Assembly (NCBI GenBank): GCA_030847615.1
Contig: JAUMIR010000001.1
Coordinates: 447,694,687-447,758,686, forward strand
Length of the DNA stretch: 64,000 nucleotides
Source of the DNA: Gambelia wislizenii
Taxonomy: Eukaryota > Chordata > Lepidosauria > Squamata > Crotaphytidae
Reading direction: 5' to 3'
Shown: one piece after another, positions 33,245-44,047 of the stretch
Layout: each line of letters starts with the position of its first letter
Numbering within the stretch: the stretch's first letter is position 1
Notes under the pieces: generated by a model
What the model saw: only the letters and a program-made list of their open reading frames with translations
Told to the model about the DNA's origin: nothing
Database searches by the model: none
Made by a program: the position numbers and the translations under genes

Positions 33245-33277
<33 letters not shown>

Positions 33278-34165
33278 ATGTGTGCTTTTGCTGAATTTTC
33301 TATCATTGACAGTGTCCTGGGCTAAGTTATCTTTGAAGGTGCTACATCACTAGGAATATGGACAAAGGGAAAATCTATTTTCATTCTGATTTCCAAATTC
33401 TGCTCCTTGTCGGCAGACAGGTTGTTTGGCCAGCTTGCCTTTGACCTTGAAGAGCAGGGAAGGAATAGCCACATGCAGCCTGCCAAGGTCATTTCTGTAG
33501 TCTCCAAAGGGAGACCCTCAAACCCCTCTTGAGAAATATCTATCTTGGGGGTGGGGGTAACATGAGAATTTTCCCTCTAAAAGCTTCCATTTGGGGATTC
33601 CTGCTAAAATGAGGTTCATTCTCTTGCATCTAGTTTTAGCCTGCTTTAATTATGGCCTTCCAATTGTATCTGGTGCATTGGAAACGGGAAAGATAGTCCA
33701 TGGGAGCCTGGGAGGTGGAAATGGGCCCATTGCTGCCCCAGAGCTTCCATGGCTGTGCAACTCTGCTTCAGAAAGATGGTTAAAGAAAGTATTTGTTGCT
33801 CTTGAGACAAGTAAAAATTGTTGCAAAGATCATGTATGTGTCCAGATGGTTATTTTTACTGACCATAGTTTTTAAAAAAACAGAAGTAATATTTCCATGG
33901 GTTTGTTGTAATTACATAATTTAGTGTTTAATTGTTTAGCCCTTACAGGAGCCCAGCAGCCTGGAAATGCCAAGTTAAAATTCTTGCAATAAACAAATAC
34001 TATAATCCAGCCAAACTGAAGCATACCACAAGTCATTGCTTTCAACAGGCCAGTTTCACCACTGCTTTAAACTCCCCTCCCCGCCTCCACTTAAAATCCA
34101 TGGGCCTTTAGAATGCCTAAGGGTGTCTGAATTATGATTTTGCCATTCAAGCCACTTAAGGCACA
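32825..34165. other. Unassigned, with (TG)n microsatellite
   Basis: A TG run lies at 33245-33272. The plus frame 33591-33875 has a hydrophobic N-terminus but no family signature and no supporting splice context, so I do not call it a gene. Confidence 0.35.
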
Positions 34166-34169
34166 TCAG

Positions 34170-34240
34170 TGCAACATCTACTTGGAAGTAAGTCCCACTG
34201 AGTTCAACAGTAAATAAATGAGTATAGGATCAAAGCCTCA
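34170..34240. repeat. AAGTAAGTCCCACTGA-type amniote repeat
   Basis: CTTGGAAGTAAGTCCCACTG and GAGTATAGGATCAAAGCCT match the small, widely dispersed amniote repeat also seen near 29300 and 61195. Confidence 0.5.
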
Positions 34241-34244
34241 GTTT

Positions 34245-35120
34245 GGAATGGCATTGTGCAATTTCTCATGATCAAGATCATAATGTCCTCCTTGGCAGCT
34301 TGTTTTGAGATTCCATTGTCACACAAGGAATTTCCAATGTCAATAAAGAATCCATATTTCAGAGAATAATTCTAGGCTTGCAGTTTGCCCTACAAAGTCC
34401 CAAAATTGCTCACACTGTTCTAAACCAGCCTCTCAATAGCATCTTTCATGTGCCAAACGCAAACAGTGATGCATTCTTCTTTGTGTCTGCTTCCCCACCC
34501 CTCAAATTCATTTCCTTTATGTGCCTGCCAGATTGCTAACCTTGAGCATCTTTATGAAGCAACGTTAGGCATTTTTATTTGGGCAAGAATTTAATTGCCA
34601 GAAATAGGCATGTCGTTATTTTAATTGCATGTGTTATGTGCAGTGCGTGTGTAAATTATCTGTTCCAAGGCATTAGGGCAGGTTCTTCATTTGATGTGAG
34701 TTTCCAACATCTTTCCTAAAACAGGATACCTTTAAAATGTTTCCATTTGGTAATTCTTCCCTGCTTTCAAACTCCCTTGCCCCTCTCCTCTTCCTTTTAA
34801 TGAAATGAAGATGGTGACTTCTGTACTCACGCTGCCTGTTAGCATTCTGCGATAGTGCAAAATGGCTCTCTTGCCAGAGCTACATACAATGCATGGCTGC
34901 ACAGTCAATGCTGACTAAGGGCCAGCTGTCCTCATCTGTGTAGTCCCCCTTACGCTATGCATCTTTAGCATCTTATTCACACAAGAAAGACTTGCAGCAG
35001 GATGACTGTACATTTAGCACAGATACAGAGATGCCTGCTGATGAATGAGACAAAGAGGAGAACTGCATAAAGCTGGAGTGAGATCAGGATAAAAGTTACC
35101 AGGGGCAAGGATCACCTAGA
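34245..35120. other. Unassigned
   Basis: Few repeats are visible here, so it is a candidate for conserved non-coding sequence. I cannot test that without other genomes. Confidence 0.3.
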
Positions 35121-35124
35121 TCTG

Positions 35125-35698
35125 AGACTTTATCAGATTAACCTTCAAAAACATTTCTGTCCCACCAAACTCTAACAGCATACTTGCCCTGGCACAATAA
35201 CCCTTTTCATCAAACTCACCTGTATTCGCAAAACAAACAAAAAAACAACCGCCCCAGCATTGCCAGAGCACAAATGGAACTCCATTTACTTCCACATTCG
35301 TGATCTCAGCAATTCTCGCGGGAAGACGCAAGTGCAATAAAAATAAAAAATACAGCAAAATACACAAAACATACACACAAGGACAGAAACACACATAAAA
35401 TTAAACTGGGGAGGTTCATAAAAACAGAGTCCCCTATCTGGCTTTCGCATTCTCACCCAGAAGTGTTCTGGCAGGACTGCCCATTGATGCTGAAATCACA
35501 AGACAAAAATGGCACACAGTTTCAAACGCTGGCAACACTGGGAACAAAATGCCACAGCAGAGCTATTGACGGCTTGGCCCATCAATAAAAAAAGAACACT
35601 TTTTTCTCCAGATGGAATTGCAAAAGCACGATGTTGTCTGGTATGCTCAGCCTTTCCTGTTAATTTGGTGTCCTTATGACCATGTGTCTAATAAATTC
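35125..35698 (+). mobile_element. Harbinger-like TIR element (GACTTTATCAGA family), about 574 bp
   Basis: The left end AGACTTTATCAGATTAACC and the decayed right end GTCTAATAAATTC match the copy at 58260-58829. Shared interior landmarks are GGAACTCCATTTACTTCC, GCAATTCTCGCGGGAAGA, CATTGATGCTGAAATCAC, GCCCATCAATAAAAAAAG, GATGTTGTCTGGTATG and GGTGTCCTTATGA. The minus frame 35116-35394 is a chance frame in the element. Confidence 0.65.
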
Positions 35699-35699
35699 C

Positions 35700-36063
35700 C
35701 TGTTCTTTATTGCTTTCATTGGTATGAATGCCCTCTCCGAGCAGCTCAGGACAGCTTGTAGTTGGGTTATCCCTCATTTCCCTCACAAACCACCTGTCTC
35801 AGGGACCAGTGAGATCACAAGGAAGCTGTCCCACTCTAAAACCAATAGAGTTTGAAAACATTGCTTTTTTGGACTACACCTCCCAGAATCCCCCAGTCAA
35901 CATAGCAAGGGATTTTTTAAAATGTAGTCCAAAAGTAACTTATCCAGACTATGAATATGAGGCTGATGGAAGCTTGGGGGAAGGGAGGAGTGTTTGAATC
36001 AGTAATTGAAAGAACTGTGAACTGAATTCTGGATCTGAAATCAAACAGGCAACCTCTTGTTTA
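35700..36063. other. Mostly unassigned, includes a small foldback motif
   Basis: TTTTGGACTACACCTCCCAG near 35868 and AATGTAGTCCAAAAG near 35920 form a small inverted repeat of the family also seen at 15320 and 61400. Confidence 0.45.
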
Positions 36064-36463
36064 ATGCTAAGCAGGGCCGGTGTAACCAGTCTGCCAAATC
36101 AGCATTGGCAGGAGGCCCCAAGGTCAAGGGGGGCCCCTGCTGACCTCCTTATCTGACAAAGGAGACAGCCAGGAAACAGCCGGGAGGAGCCGCTGCTTTG
36201 TAGCCCCCTCCTCCCCTCCTCCCCCAAAAACCTCCTGCTGGCTTTTAAAAAAAACCAAAAGAAAAAAAAAAAGAAAAAACCAACCCAGTGTCTCCCAAAC
36301 TAGAAAGAGAAAGAAGCAGCAGCCCTCCGTGGCAGAAGCTGGAGGGAGTTTGCTGCTGCAAAATGCAAGCCAGTCAGGCATATCGGAGAGGGGTGAGTTT
36401 GTGTGTGAGAGAGAAGGGGAATGAGGGTTGTCTCTTTCCTTCAGAAAGGGCTTGCTTCTTTCT

Positions 36464-36522
36464 TTCTTTCTTTCTTTCTTCCTTCCTTCCTTCCTTCCTT
36501 CCTTCCTTCCTTCCTTCCTTCC
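36464..36522. repeat. (TTTC)n(TTCC)n microsatellite
   Basis: TTTC units pass into about ten TTCC units. It explains the repetitive Ser/Phe and Lys/Glu/Gly frames on the two strands of 36288-36869. Confidence 0.9.
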
Positions 36523-36667
36523 CTTTCCTCCCACATAGATCCTCTCCAGCCCATCTTTCCAGCTGCTCTTAACAAGGTTTCCTGGGGTCTCTGCCCTCCC
36601 TCCCTTTCCCCCTTTGTCATCAGCTTCCTCCCCTTGCTGCCAACTGAGTTCAACCTGCAAAAGGAAT

Positions 36668-36893
36668 TTGTGTGTGTTTGCCTATATGCCTTCAAGTCAT
36701 TTCTCACTAAGGCGAACCTACCATGGGGTTTTCTAGGCAAGGTTTGTTCAAAGGGGGTGTGCCTTTGCCTTCCTTTGAGGCTGAGAGAGTATGACTTGCC
36801 CAAGGTCACCCAGTGGGTATTCATGGATGAGTAAGGATTCAAACCCTGGTCTCCATAGTCATAGTGCAATGCTGAAACTTCTACAACATTTTA
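36668..36893 (-). mobile_element. tRNA-derived SINE with Bov-B-like tail
   Basis: Antisense copy: tail GCCTTCAAGTCATTTCTCAC, then GGTTTTCTAGGCAAGGTTTG, CTTGCCCAAGGTCACCCAGT, the B-box complement GGATTCAAACCCTGG and a worn A-box end. Nested within the 36072-38983 hAT-like element. Confidence 0.75.
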
Positions 36894-36999
36894 GCTCTTT
36901 TGACAGAAGAATATAAAGAATATAAATTAAAATTTGGAGTAATATTACTGGGAACAATGGTTTTCTTGTTGTCACTAAAACACCAGTATCCCATTAGTG

Positions 37000-37387
37000 T
37001 TCATAGAATCATAGAATCATAGAATTGCAGAGTTGGAAGAGACCACGAGGGCCATCCAGTCCAACCCCCCTGCCACGCAGGAAATCTTGATCAAAGCATC
37101 CCTGACAGATGGCAATCCAGCCTCTGTTTAAAGACCTCCAAGGACGGAGACCCCACCACGCTCCGAGGGAGTGTGTTCCATTGCTGAACAGCTCTTACTG
37201 TCAAAAAGTTCCTCCTCATGTTGAGGTGGAATCTCTGTTCCTGGAGCTTGCACCCATTGCTCCGTGTTCCAGTCTCTGGAGCAGCAGAAAACAAGCCTGC
37301 TCCATCCTCAGCGTGACATCCCTTCAAATACTTAAACAGGGCTATCATATCGCCTCTTAACCGTCTTTTTTCCAGGCTAAACATAGT
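37000..37387 (-). mobile_element. CR1 LINE 3' fragment
   Basis: It starts with the tail ATAGAATCATAGAATCATAG and encodes the ORF2 C-terminus on the minus strand (frame 37091-37384: RRLRGDMIALFKYLKGCHAE and RFHLNMRRNFLTVRAVQQWN, ending HLSGML). It is very close to the 50.7-kb copy, so it is the same young subfamily. 5'-truncated. Confidence 0.85.
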
Positions 37388-37418
37388 TATATGTTATATG
37401 AGAGGCATTGGCCTAGAG

Positions 37419-37773
37419 CAGTGGTTCTTAACCTTTTCTTTACTAGGAACCCTCTTTAAATATCTTTTGTTACCCCAAGACTTAACTCAAGATTTTAAAC
37501 CCTAATAATAATAACTAATAATAATAGCTAACAACAACAACAATACAATTGCACCACCCATTAAACTTTCCCTCAGAGGCACTCTTGCTTCTTCCTTCAA
37601 GTTTGTGGCTGGAGTGGATTGAATGGCAATGCACAGGCCAAGCCAGCCAGCCTGCCTTTGCCTTGGCTCCTGTCATGTGGCTACTCCACTACAGGGAGGA
37701 GGTGGGCCAAGCAGCCTTCAAGCCTTTGTGGACCCCTGTGAGGACATTGCAGACCCCAAGTTAAGAACCACTG
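37419..37773. mobile_element. hAT-like element (CAGTGGTTCTTAACC), 355 bp
   Basis: The ends CAGTGGTTCTTAACCTT and, reverse-complemented, CAGTGGTTCTTAACTTGGG are the Charlie/MER-type hAT terminus. The flanking 8-mers GCCTAGAG (37411-37418) and GGCTAGAG (37774-37781) differ at one base. Nested within the 2.9-kb hAT-like element. Non-coding. Confidence 0.8.
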
Positions 37774-37887
37774 GGCTAGAGAATGCTGGAAAAGGAACAA
37801 TGCAACCAGACCTTGAGAAGGGTGCTGGCAGGGGGATTCTGGGAGGTGTAATCTAAGAGTAACTTTCCCAGGCTCTGAATGCAGCCT

Positions 37888-38516
37888 AGAATCATGGAAT
37901 CATAGGGCTGGAAGGGACCCCAATATCCACCACATAAAATTGGCTTCTGCCCTGCAGGAACACACAATCCAAGCATTCCTGATAGATGGCCATCCAACCT
38001 ATGTTTTAAAAAAGCCAAAGAATGAGACTTCACCACACTCCAAGGCAGTGTATTCCACTTCCAAACAGCTCTTACTGTCAGGAAGTTCTTCCTAATATTC
38101 AGGTGGAATCTCTTTTCCTGTAGTTTGAACCCATGGCTCCGTGTCCTAGTCTCTGGAGCAACAGAAAACAAGCTTGCTCCTTCCTCAGTATGACATCCCT
38201 TCAAATATTTAAACATGCCTATCATGTCACCTCTCAACCTTCTCTTCTCCAGGCTAAGCACACCCAGCTCCCCAAGCCGTTCCTCATAGGGCGTAATGGC
38301 TTCCAGATCTCCCACCATCCTTCTCAGTATCTTTCTTGAATTGTTGTGCCCAGAACTGGAAACAGTATTCCAGGTGAGGTCTGACCAAAGCAGAATGGAG
38401 TAATACTATTACTTCCCTTGATCTAGACACCACTCCTATTAATGCAGCCTAGAATTGCATTGGCATTTTTTGCTGCTGCATCACACTGCTAACTCATATT
38501 CAGCTTGTAGTCCACT
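37888..38516 (-). mobile_element. CR1 LINE 3' fragment, divergent subfamily
   Basis: The tail is AGAATCATGGAATCATAGGG. The minus frame 37776-38318 encodes RLRGDMIGMFKYLKGCHTEE and RFHLNIRKNFLTVRAVWKWN. It carries extra sequence between tail and coding end (ATATCCACCACATAAAATTG), absent from the young copies. 5'-truncated at the region encoding the loop before the C-terminal domain. Confidence 0.8.
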
Positions 38517-38634
38517 CTTTCTTTTCTTTGAGGAAATCTACACCATTAGGTTAATTGCTAATAAACAAAAAATATTATGTTACTGCCTATAATATAGTTT
38601 TTAAACTAAATTATTGGTGGCAAGTTATGTAATA

Positions 38635-38868
38635 CAGTAGGCCCCTCTTATCCACTGGGGATTGGTTGGGGGGGGGTGAATTCTGAAAACCATGAATAAC
38701 AGAAAACGCCATTGAAAATAATGGGACTTCTGGTTTAAAATACCATAGAGTTGCCTTGGAGGGCCTAGAAAACGGCTAGGGAGGACACATTTTCTAGGAA
38801 GACTCTATGGTAGGTGTGCTGTTTTGTGTCCCATGGATAATGAGTCCATGGATACGGGGGTCCTACTG
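38635..38868. mobile_element. Tigger/mariner-like element, 234 bp
   Basis: The ends CAGTAGGCCCCTCTTATCC and, reverse-complemented, CAGTAGGACCCCCGTATCC are inverted repeats. TA lies directly outside both. Interior text such as GGGGATTGGTTGGGG and CCATGGATAATGAGTCCATG is Tigger-like. It lies inside the 2.9-kb hAT-like element. Confidence 0.75.
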
Positions 38869-38994
38869 TAATCTGAACATCCTGTACGGTGAATAGGTTA
38901 GGTTACATTGACCTGAGATAAACATATGGGGGCCCCAAAGTAAAGCATTGCAGGGGGGCCCAAAATTCCTTAAACCGGCCCTGATGCTAAGTGC

Positions 38995-39400
38995 TATCTC
39001 CACCCCTATAAGCAACTATTTTGTGCCTGCATCTGCTTGGTAGGCCTTGGGGATTCTAGAATATATAGCACAGTAGATCTCCCAAGCAACCTCTTGTTTG
39101 GGGTAAGCAGGAGTCATCCAAAAAGGGCACCTGAGTCCTAAGGGCCAAAGACAGACAGCATAGTGCTAGTGCAGGCCAATGATCAGACAAAGTTCAAGAA
39201 TACCAGAGGTAAATGGTGTGGCTGCTCCTTGCTCATACTCAAGAGCCAAAGTTAAGACAGTTGTTAGACAAAGCCATGAGGATCCCAGCTGGTTTCTCAG
39301 CTCCCCTGATTCCTCTGGGCTGGTCGGGTAGCTGCTTACACATTGCCCAAAAGGTAGGAAATGAATGCAGTAATCAAAAAAGAGGATACTAATGTGTATA
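38995..39400. other. Unassigned
   Basis: No gene or repeat identified. Confidence 0.3.
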
Positions 39401-39402
39401 TA

Positions 39403-39598
39403 AGAAGCTAGTGTGGTATACTGGTTTGAGTGTTGGACTACGACTCTGGAGACCAGGGTTCAAATCCCCACTCAGCCATGAAAACCCACTGGGTGACCTT
39501 GGGCAAGTCACACACTCTCAGCCTCAGAAAACTCCATGAGCAGTTCACCTTAAGGTCACCATTAAGTCACAAACAACTTGAAGGTACACAAGAAAAAC
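39403..39598 (+). mobile_element. tRNA-derived SINE with Bov-B-like tail, well preserved head
   Basis: The A-box region GCTAGTGTGGTATACTGGTT and B box GGTTCAAATCC (39458-39468) are in Pol III order. Then AACCCACTGGGTGACCTTGG, GTCACACACTCTCAGCCTCA and the tail CACAAACAACTTGAAGGTAC follow. An internal deletion removes the middle GGCAAACC segment. Confidence 0.85.
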
Positions 39599-39604
39599 AA
39601 TATG

Positions 39605-39875
39605 TATATACTGATTTATATGCATAGATGCACATTTGGAAATAATAACTAACACTGAATTAAAAATATAATGTATCCCACTATAGTGAAGAAGATTATG
39701 ACCAGGTCACCAAAGTGCCTGCCTGCCCCAGTCCCTGTCCAAGGCAAATGAAATGGAGAAGAATCCAGTTCCCTGAACTATAGTTCTATAGTTGTGTTGG
39801 TCTTGCAGGATCATAAAATCTGTGCCAGCAGATTTGACCCCTAGAATTTTGGGAGATATACACAAAGCGGTTAAT
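39605..39875. other. Unassigned
   Basis: No gene or repeat identified. Confidence 0.3.
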
Positions 39876-39879
39876 CTCA

Positions 39880-40509
39880 GGGCTTGTCTATATGAGGCAA
39901 TAAAATAATTCACAACAGCTTTCATTTATCTCCACTTTTTTTTCAAGATAGCAGGCATGCGAAGCTATACGCACCTGATGTTCAAAACGGGCATGCCTAT
40001 GAATCAAGATGCCGTGTGTGAGTGAATTACTTGCATTTTTACTGTTACCAGTTACCTCCGCCAAACAGTATTTTTTAAAAAAAAGAAGAAGAAGAAGCAA
40101 ATCCAAGGTGTGGAAGTGCAATCTTCTGCTTAAATAAACAGAGAAAAAGAGAAAAGGGCTGTTTCATCACCTCAGCTCACCATTGCTAAGGTGAAAATCC
40201 AACAACAGTTCTGGATACTTGTCTTGCCAGCAAGCTCTGCCCCATGCGCATGTCCGACCAATCAGATTTCCACTTCCACTCTTATCGGGAATCTGCAACA
40301 AAGTGAATCGATAGTCCCATTAAGCGGTAATGTGCATTTCCTTCATATTTTTTTTAAATACAGGAAAAACTGTGAAGGCTTTTCCTGCTGAGTATTTGGA
40401 GCCCCCCCTCCCGCCTTCTGAATACAGCAAAATGATGTGGGATCCCATTGGGACAAAAGGTATTCTCCTCGAATTCTATGAGGAATATTTTTGCCATATA
40501 GACAAGCCC
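39880..40509. mobile_element. PIF/Harbinger-like TIR element, 630 bp, complete
   Basis: The ends GGGCTTGTCTATATGAGGCA and, reverse-complemented, GGGCTTGTCTATATGGCA are near perfect. Flanking triplets are TCA and TCT. The sequence is the reverse orientation of the copies at 25955 and 41992, sharing TCCTCGAATTCTATGAGGA, TGTCCGACCAATCAG, a CTTGCCAGCAAGCTC segment and GCATGCC. Short frames on both strands are not transposase. Confidence 0.75.
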
Positions 40510-40514
40510 TCTGT

Positions 40515-40885
40515 TTGTTAAACTGAAAGCAACATTGTGACATACTTGATTCTGGTCGAAGTTTCTGCAGTCAGTGAATAATGAATGATTCCTGTTGTTT
40601 TACCATGGTGAGCTTTATGTTGCATGGCAAAGAGCAATACCAGTAGTGACTGGGAGTGTTTGGCACACTGGAAACAGCACCCAGTGTTGAATTACTTTCC
40701 CTAGTTATTTAGTTGTCCTCATTTTGTTCTTTTTCCTACTTCCCAGGAAAGCAAAGTCATTTTCTGTGACTACAAAGTCTCTGTTGTGACTTGTTCCCAA
40801 TTTTCCCTACTGCAAACCCCATTCTTTACAAGCATTCTCCTTAAAGGATTACTGATAGATTGCCACCAAAAAGCATGACTCTCCT
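40515..40885. other. Unassigned
   Basis: No gene or repeat identified. Confidence 0.3.
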
Positions 40886-40891
40886 GATACA

Positions 40892-41148
40892 GGAGATTAT
40901 CAGACACAGCAAAAAGTACCTTAGCAGAACACCAAGACAACATTACTGTCCCGTGAACAGAACCAGGTTTCAAACGACAATGTCCTCATTGTGTTCTGCT
41001 CCTGTGCTGCAACAGTTAGTAAGCAGTCACTTTTCATTGATGGGATCTCCCATCAACAAGCATGTCTGAAACTGGGTCCCATTCACAGGACAGAAATGTC
41101 ATCCTGGTGTTCTGCTAAGGTACTTTCTGGATACGCCTGATAATCTCC
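40892..41148. mobile_element. Foldback TIR element (GGAGATTATCA family), 257 bp
   Basis: The left arm is GGAGATTATCAGACACAGC, then AAAAAGTACCTTAGCAGAAC. The reverse complement of the right arm is GGAGATTATCAGGCGTATCC, then AGAAAGTACCTTAGCAGAAC. The central hairpin is CATTGATGGGATCTCCCATC. ACA flanks both ends. It is a shortened, more symmetric relative of 27963-28583. Confidence 0.7.
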
Positions 41149-41154
41149 ACAGTC

Positions 41155-41905
41155 TAATCTGTCCATCTTCTTGGGGAGTTTCTGAGCCCTTTTGTCAAAG
41201 AAACTTCTCTTCAACAGAATCCCCCCTAGATCTATGTGGAGACAGTTACACTTAGGCTTTACTTCTTCCTCTTTTTTCTGAGTTCACTTCTTACTTCTTC
41301 GTCTTCTAGTTAGAGGTGCAGGCAGAAATACGAAGTCTCCACAGTGGCCATCTGAGCCAATGTGCCCATGTCAGAGACAAGCTAGGGGCTTCTGTCCTTT
41401 CAGTGGATTTCCTGAAACAGTAAGTATAAGTTTTCTTTTCGTTAGCCTAATGATACATTTCCCAAGTAGTTTTCCTACGTAACATCCATAAACTCACAGC
41501 ATTGATCCACTGTATTCTGCTAGTGTAAACTTCAAATATTCTTACAGTTCTTGCCCCAAAACCCAGAAACACAGAATTTAAGAAAATGTTGTGATCATCT
41601 TAAGAACACATATGGTAACTTGCAACTGTGCAGTCAGTCCTTCATAGGAGGAAGACTTAGTAAGAACTTCCCTCTTAAAACAACTGTATCAAATGTTGAA
41701 ACATTCCAAGACTATGTATTTTGGGTGGAGGCAAGTAGGAGAAAAAAAGGGGGAAGCTCATAATCACACACAGAGAATTCCAAATCAAACCAATAAAATC
41801 AATAAGAAATTACCTTTTAATACAACTCAACCGAATGTTGAAATACTGTAAAGCTACAGTAAATGGGGTGGGGGAAAATATGGGAAGGCCACAATCACAC
41901 ACACA
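41155..41905. other. Unassigned
   Basis: No gene; a repeated phrase around 41760 and 41885 (AATCACACACA) is the only internal similarity noticed. Confidence 0.3.
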
Positions 41906-41911
41906 ATAAAA

Positions 41912-42731
41912 CTAGATTATTTCTGATCTTGAAAACTAAGCAGGGTCAGTCCAGGTTAGTACTTGGATGGAGGATCACCAACAAATACCAGGGGTTATCC
42001 AAATGGTGAAAAAACTCCTCACAGAATGCAAGGAGTCCTACCTGTCTTAATGGCATTCCACCTGATTTCGCCATATTGTGAAGATGGGGAGCCAAACCCA
42101 GCGAAAACCTTGCCAGAAAAGCCTTTGTGGCTTTTCCCATCTTTTAAAAAAGCAATACGAGGGTGCACATTTCTGCTCATTAGGACAAGTGAATTGATCT
42201 GATTTGCTTGCCTAAATGGGAGGAAGTGCAAACCTGATTGGCTGGATGAGAACAGAGGTTGGGTTACAGGGCAAGCACCTGCTGCTGCCATGTTGGATTT
42301 TTGCGTTAGTGAGTGATCACTAAGGTGATAAAACAGGGGATTTGTGTTAATTCTCTCTCTCTCTTTTTTCAGAAAGGTGAAATATTGCTTGTGTGCACCA
42401 TAGAGACAGTTTTTAAAAAACAGTTTGGCAGAGGCAGATTTTTTAAAAAAACTGTGAGTAATGTACTCATGGCTGCCATCTCAGCTATAGGCATGCAAAG
42501 TTTATGGGGGGGCATAAAACCATTAAGACAGGTCACAGCTGCTGCAACTTGCTAATACTGTGGGGCAATCAATTCTTTTCCTCCATGTAGACAAGCCCCA
42601 GGTGTGTAGGCTATATTTCAGAGGAAGGAACTGGCAAAACCACCTCTGAGTATTCCTTGCCTAAGAAAACCCTATGAAATTCATGGGGTCATCATAAGTC
42701 AACAGGCAACTTGAAGGTACACACATACACA
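41912..42731 (+). mobile_element. 5S-rRNA-derived SINE, split by a TIR element
   Basis: The head 41912-41991, with TCTGATCTTGAAAACTAAGC, GGTTAGTACTTGGATGGAGG and AATACCAGG, matches the 3' half of 5S rRNA, including the internal promoter region. After the insertion it resumes at 42599 with CAGGTGTGTAGGCTATATTT, AAGGAACTGGCAAAACCACC, GAGTATTCCTTGCCTAAGAA and a Bov-B-like tail, CATCATAAGTCAACAGGCAA. This is the 5S-Sauria type of SINE. It is not a functional 5S gene. Confidence 0.75.
41992..42598. mobile_element. PIF/Harbinger-like TIR element, 607 bp, nested in 5S SINE
   Basis: The right end (reverse complement GGGCTTGTCTACATGGAGG) is intact. The left end GGGTTATCCAAATGG is worn. CAG flanks both sides (41989-41991 and 42599-42601), and the host SINE reads continuously when the element and one CAG are removed. 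Interior shared with 25955 and 39880: CTCACAGAATGCAAGGAGTC, CTGATTGGCTGGATGAG and GCCATGTTGGATTTTTGC. Confidence 0.75.
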
Positions 42732-42734
42732 GCT

Positions 42735-44045
42735 CAGCTAGTTACATGTTACTTACCTGTGTAGTCTTAAATTTCAGATGCAGAGTTCCTTGAAGAAGCA
42801 GTCTTTGGGGGGAGGGGAAGAGACAGACAGAGAAGGTTGTCCTTCAGTTAAATGTTTATAGGAAGCCTCACAATTCTCTCATTTGTAGTAATCGGAGTTT
42901 AGTAAAACTAATGAACCCACAATAAAAACTGATTTGTTGGCTTGTCCAGTAGTGTGATAGCCTTCATTTCACATATGCAATGGTCTATGAGGTAGCAAAT
43001 CAGACAATTACTTAATGGCTAGCCCCCCCCCCTTGTTAATGGTCCTGCATTTGAAGTATAAAGGAGATGGCCAATTCCTGCTGGTGAAACCATTGTTGAA
43101 AAAGAGCTTACATTTGGAACACATGCTCAAAATCAGTGTACAAGGTGCACGTCTACTAATGCTGCCCAGATTATGTCAATTTACCAGACTTTGTAGGGGC
43201 AGGGTTGAGTGATATCACAATGTTGGTGGGTTTGTCACAGTCTCACTGCCTTCATTGATGTTCAGCAAAGAACAAAAGCTTTGAGATCCTCCATGAAGGT
43301 ACTCTGCTGCCTTACTGAGGCAAGTCAGGGAAGATTTTCAAAACAATGGAGTCCTTGATTTACTGATCTTTGACAGCTAGAAGTTGCAGCCAAGGACTGT
43401 AAGAGAAAGTAAAGAGAGGGGGAAACACAGGACTGAAGGCTTGAATTAGATATTGTTGTGAAGTAGGACAAAGTCTTCTAAGGGCCTAGAAGTCCTTGAT
43501 TGTTGATTTTACAAAATTACAAAACAGTTCTGTTACAAAAATGTTTCAAAACACAGCACTCAAACCATTTCGTACTTAGTTTGTGTTTGCATTTGCTTGG
43601 GCAGCCCTTGACACAATGAAAATCATGACAGAACATTTGCTATTTATTTGATAACATCTGCTGTGGCATTGGAAAAGCTTATCATGAAGGGAAATGTTTC
43701 CTGTGACATATTTTCGAAATGCACCTGATAAGGAGTTGTGATGCAAAGTTGGGAACAATGTAGATTCTTGAGATTCCATAGGTCGGGCACAGTAACTTCT
43801 AGTCCTTGGCTAACTTCTAAAGCCCATTGAGAGTGATCAGTTCAGAACTCCCAGCAGCCTGTGGGGTGAGGAGGAGGAAAATTGGTGTGCCAGACTGAGG
43901 GAGGGAAAGAGGGGGTTGGAGAAAGAGCAAGAGATGGAATGGAAGAGAGGAAGGGGATTGTTCTCTTGTGTTGGTCTCTGGCCCGCCCACCCACCACTGG
44001 CCACTCACCACTGGCCACTCACTCATTCTCTCTCTCTCTCTGGCT
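42735..44045. other. Unassigned
   Basis: No exon recognised. A short tandem repeat of CCACTGGCCACTCA lies near 43991-44018, followed by a (CT)n run. Confidence 0.35.
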
Positions 44046-44047
44046 TT

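Larger units (their letters stand above)
36072..38983. mobile_element. hAT-like DNA transposon, 2.9 kb with nested insertions
   Basis: The termini CAGGGCCGGTGTAA and, reverse-complemented, CAGGGCCGGTTTAA are inverted repeats. The perfect 8-bp repeat ATGCTAAG flanks them at 36064-36071 and 38984-38991. CAGGG at the ends plus 8-bp duplication is the hAT pattern. The interior holds a (TTTC)n(TTCC)n tract, a SINE, two CR1 fragments, a second hAT-like element and a Tigger-like element. No transposase frame survives. Confidence 0.8.

Noticed and set aside
33591..33875. 94-codon frame with a hydrophobic, signal-peptide-like N-terminus
   Set aside because: No recognised family, no splice or promoter context; consistent with chance in a 64-kb window.
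36288..36869. Several 94-178-codon frames with Ser/Phe or Lys/Glu/Gly runs
   Set aside because: Produced by the (TTTC)n(TTCC)n microsatellite and its complement.
41912..41991. 5S rRNA gene
   Set aside because: Only the 3' half of 5S is present, with many substitutions, and it continues into a SINE body and Bov-B-like tail.
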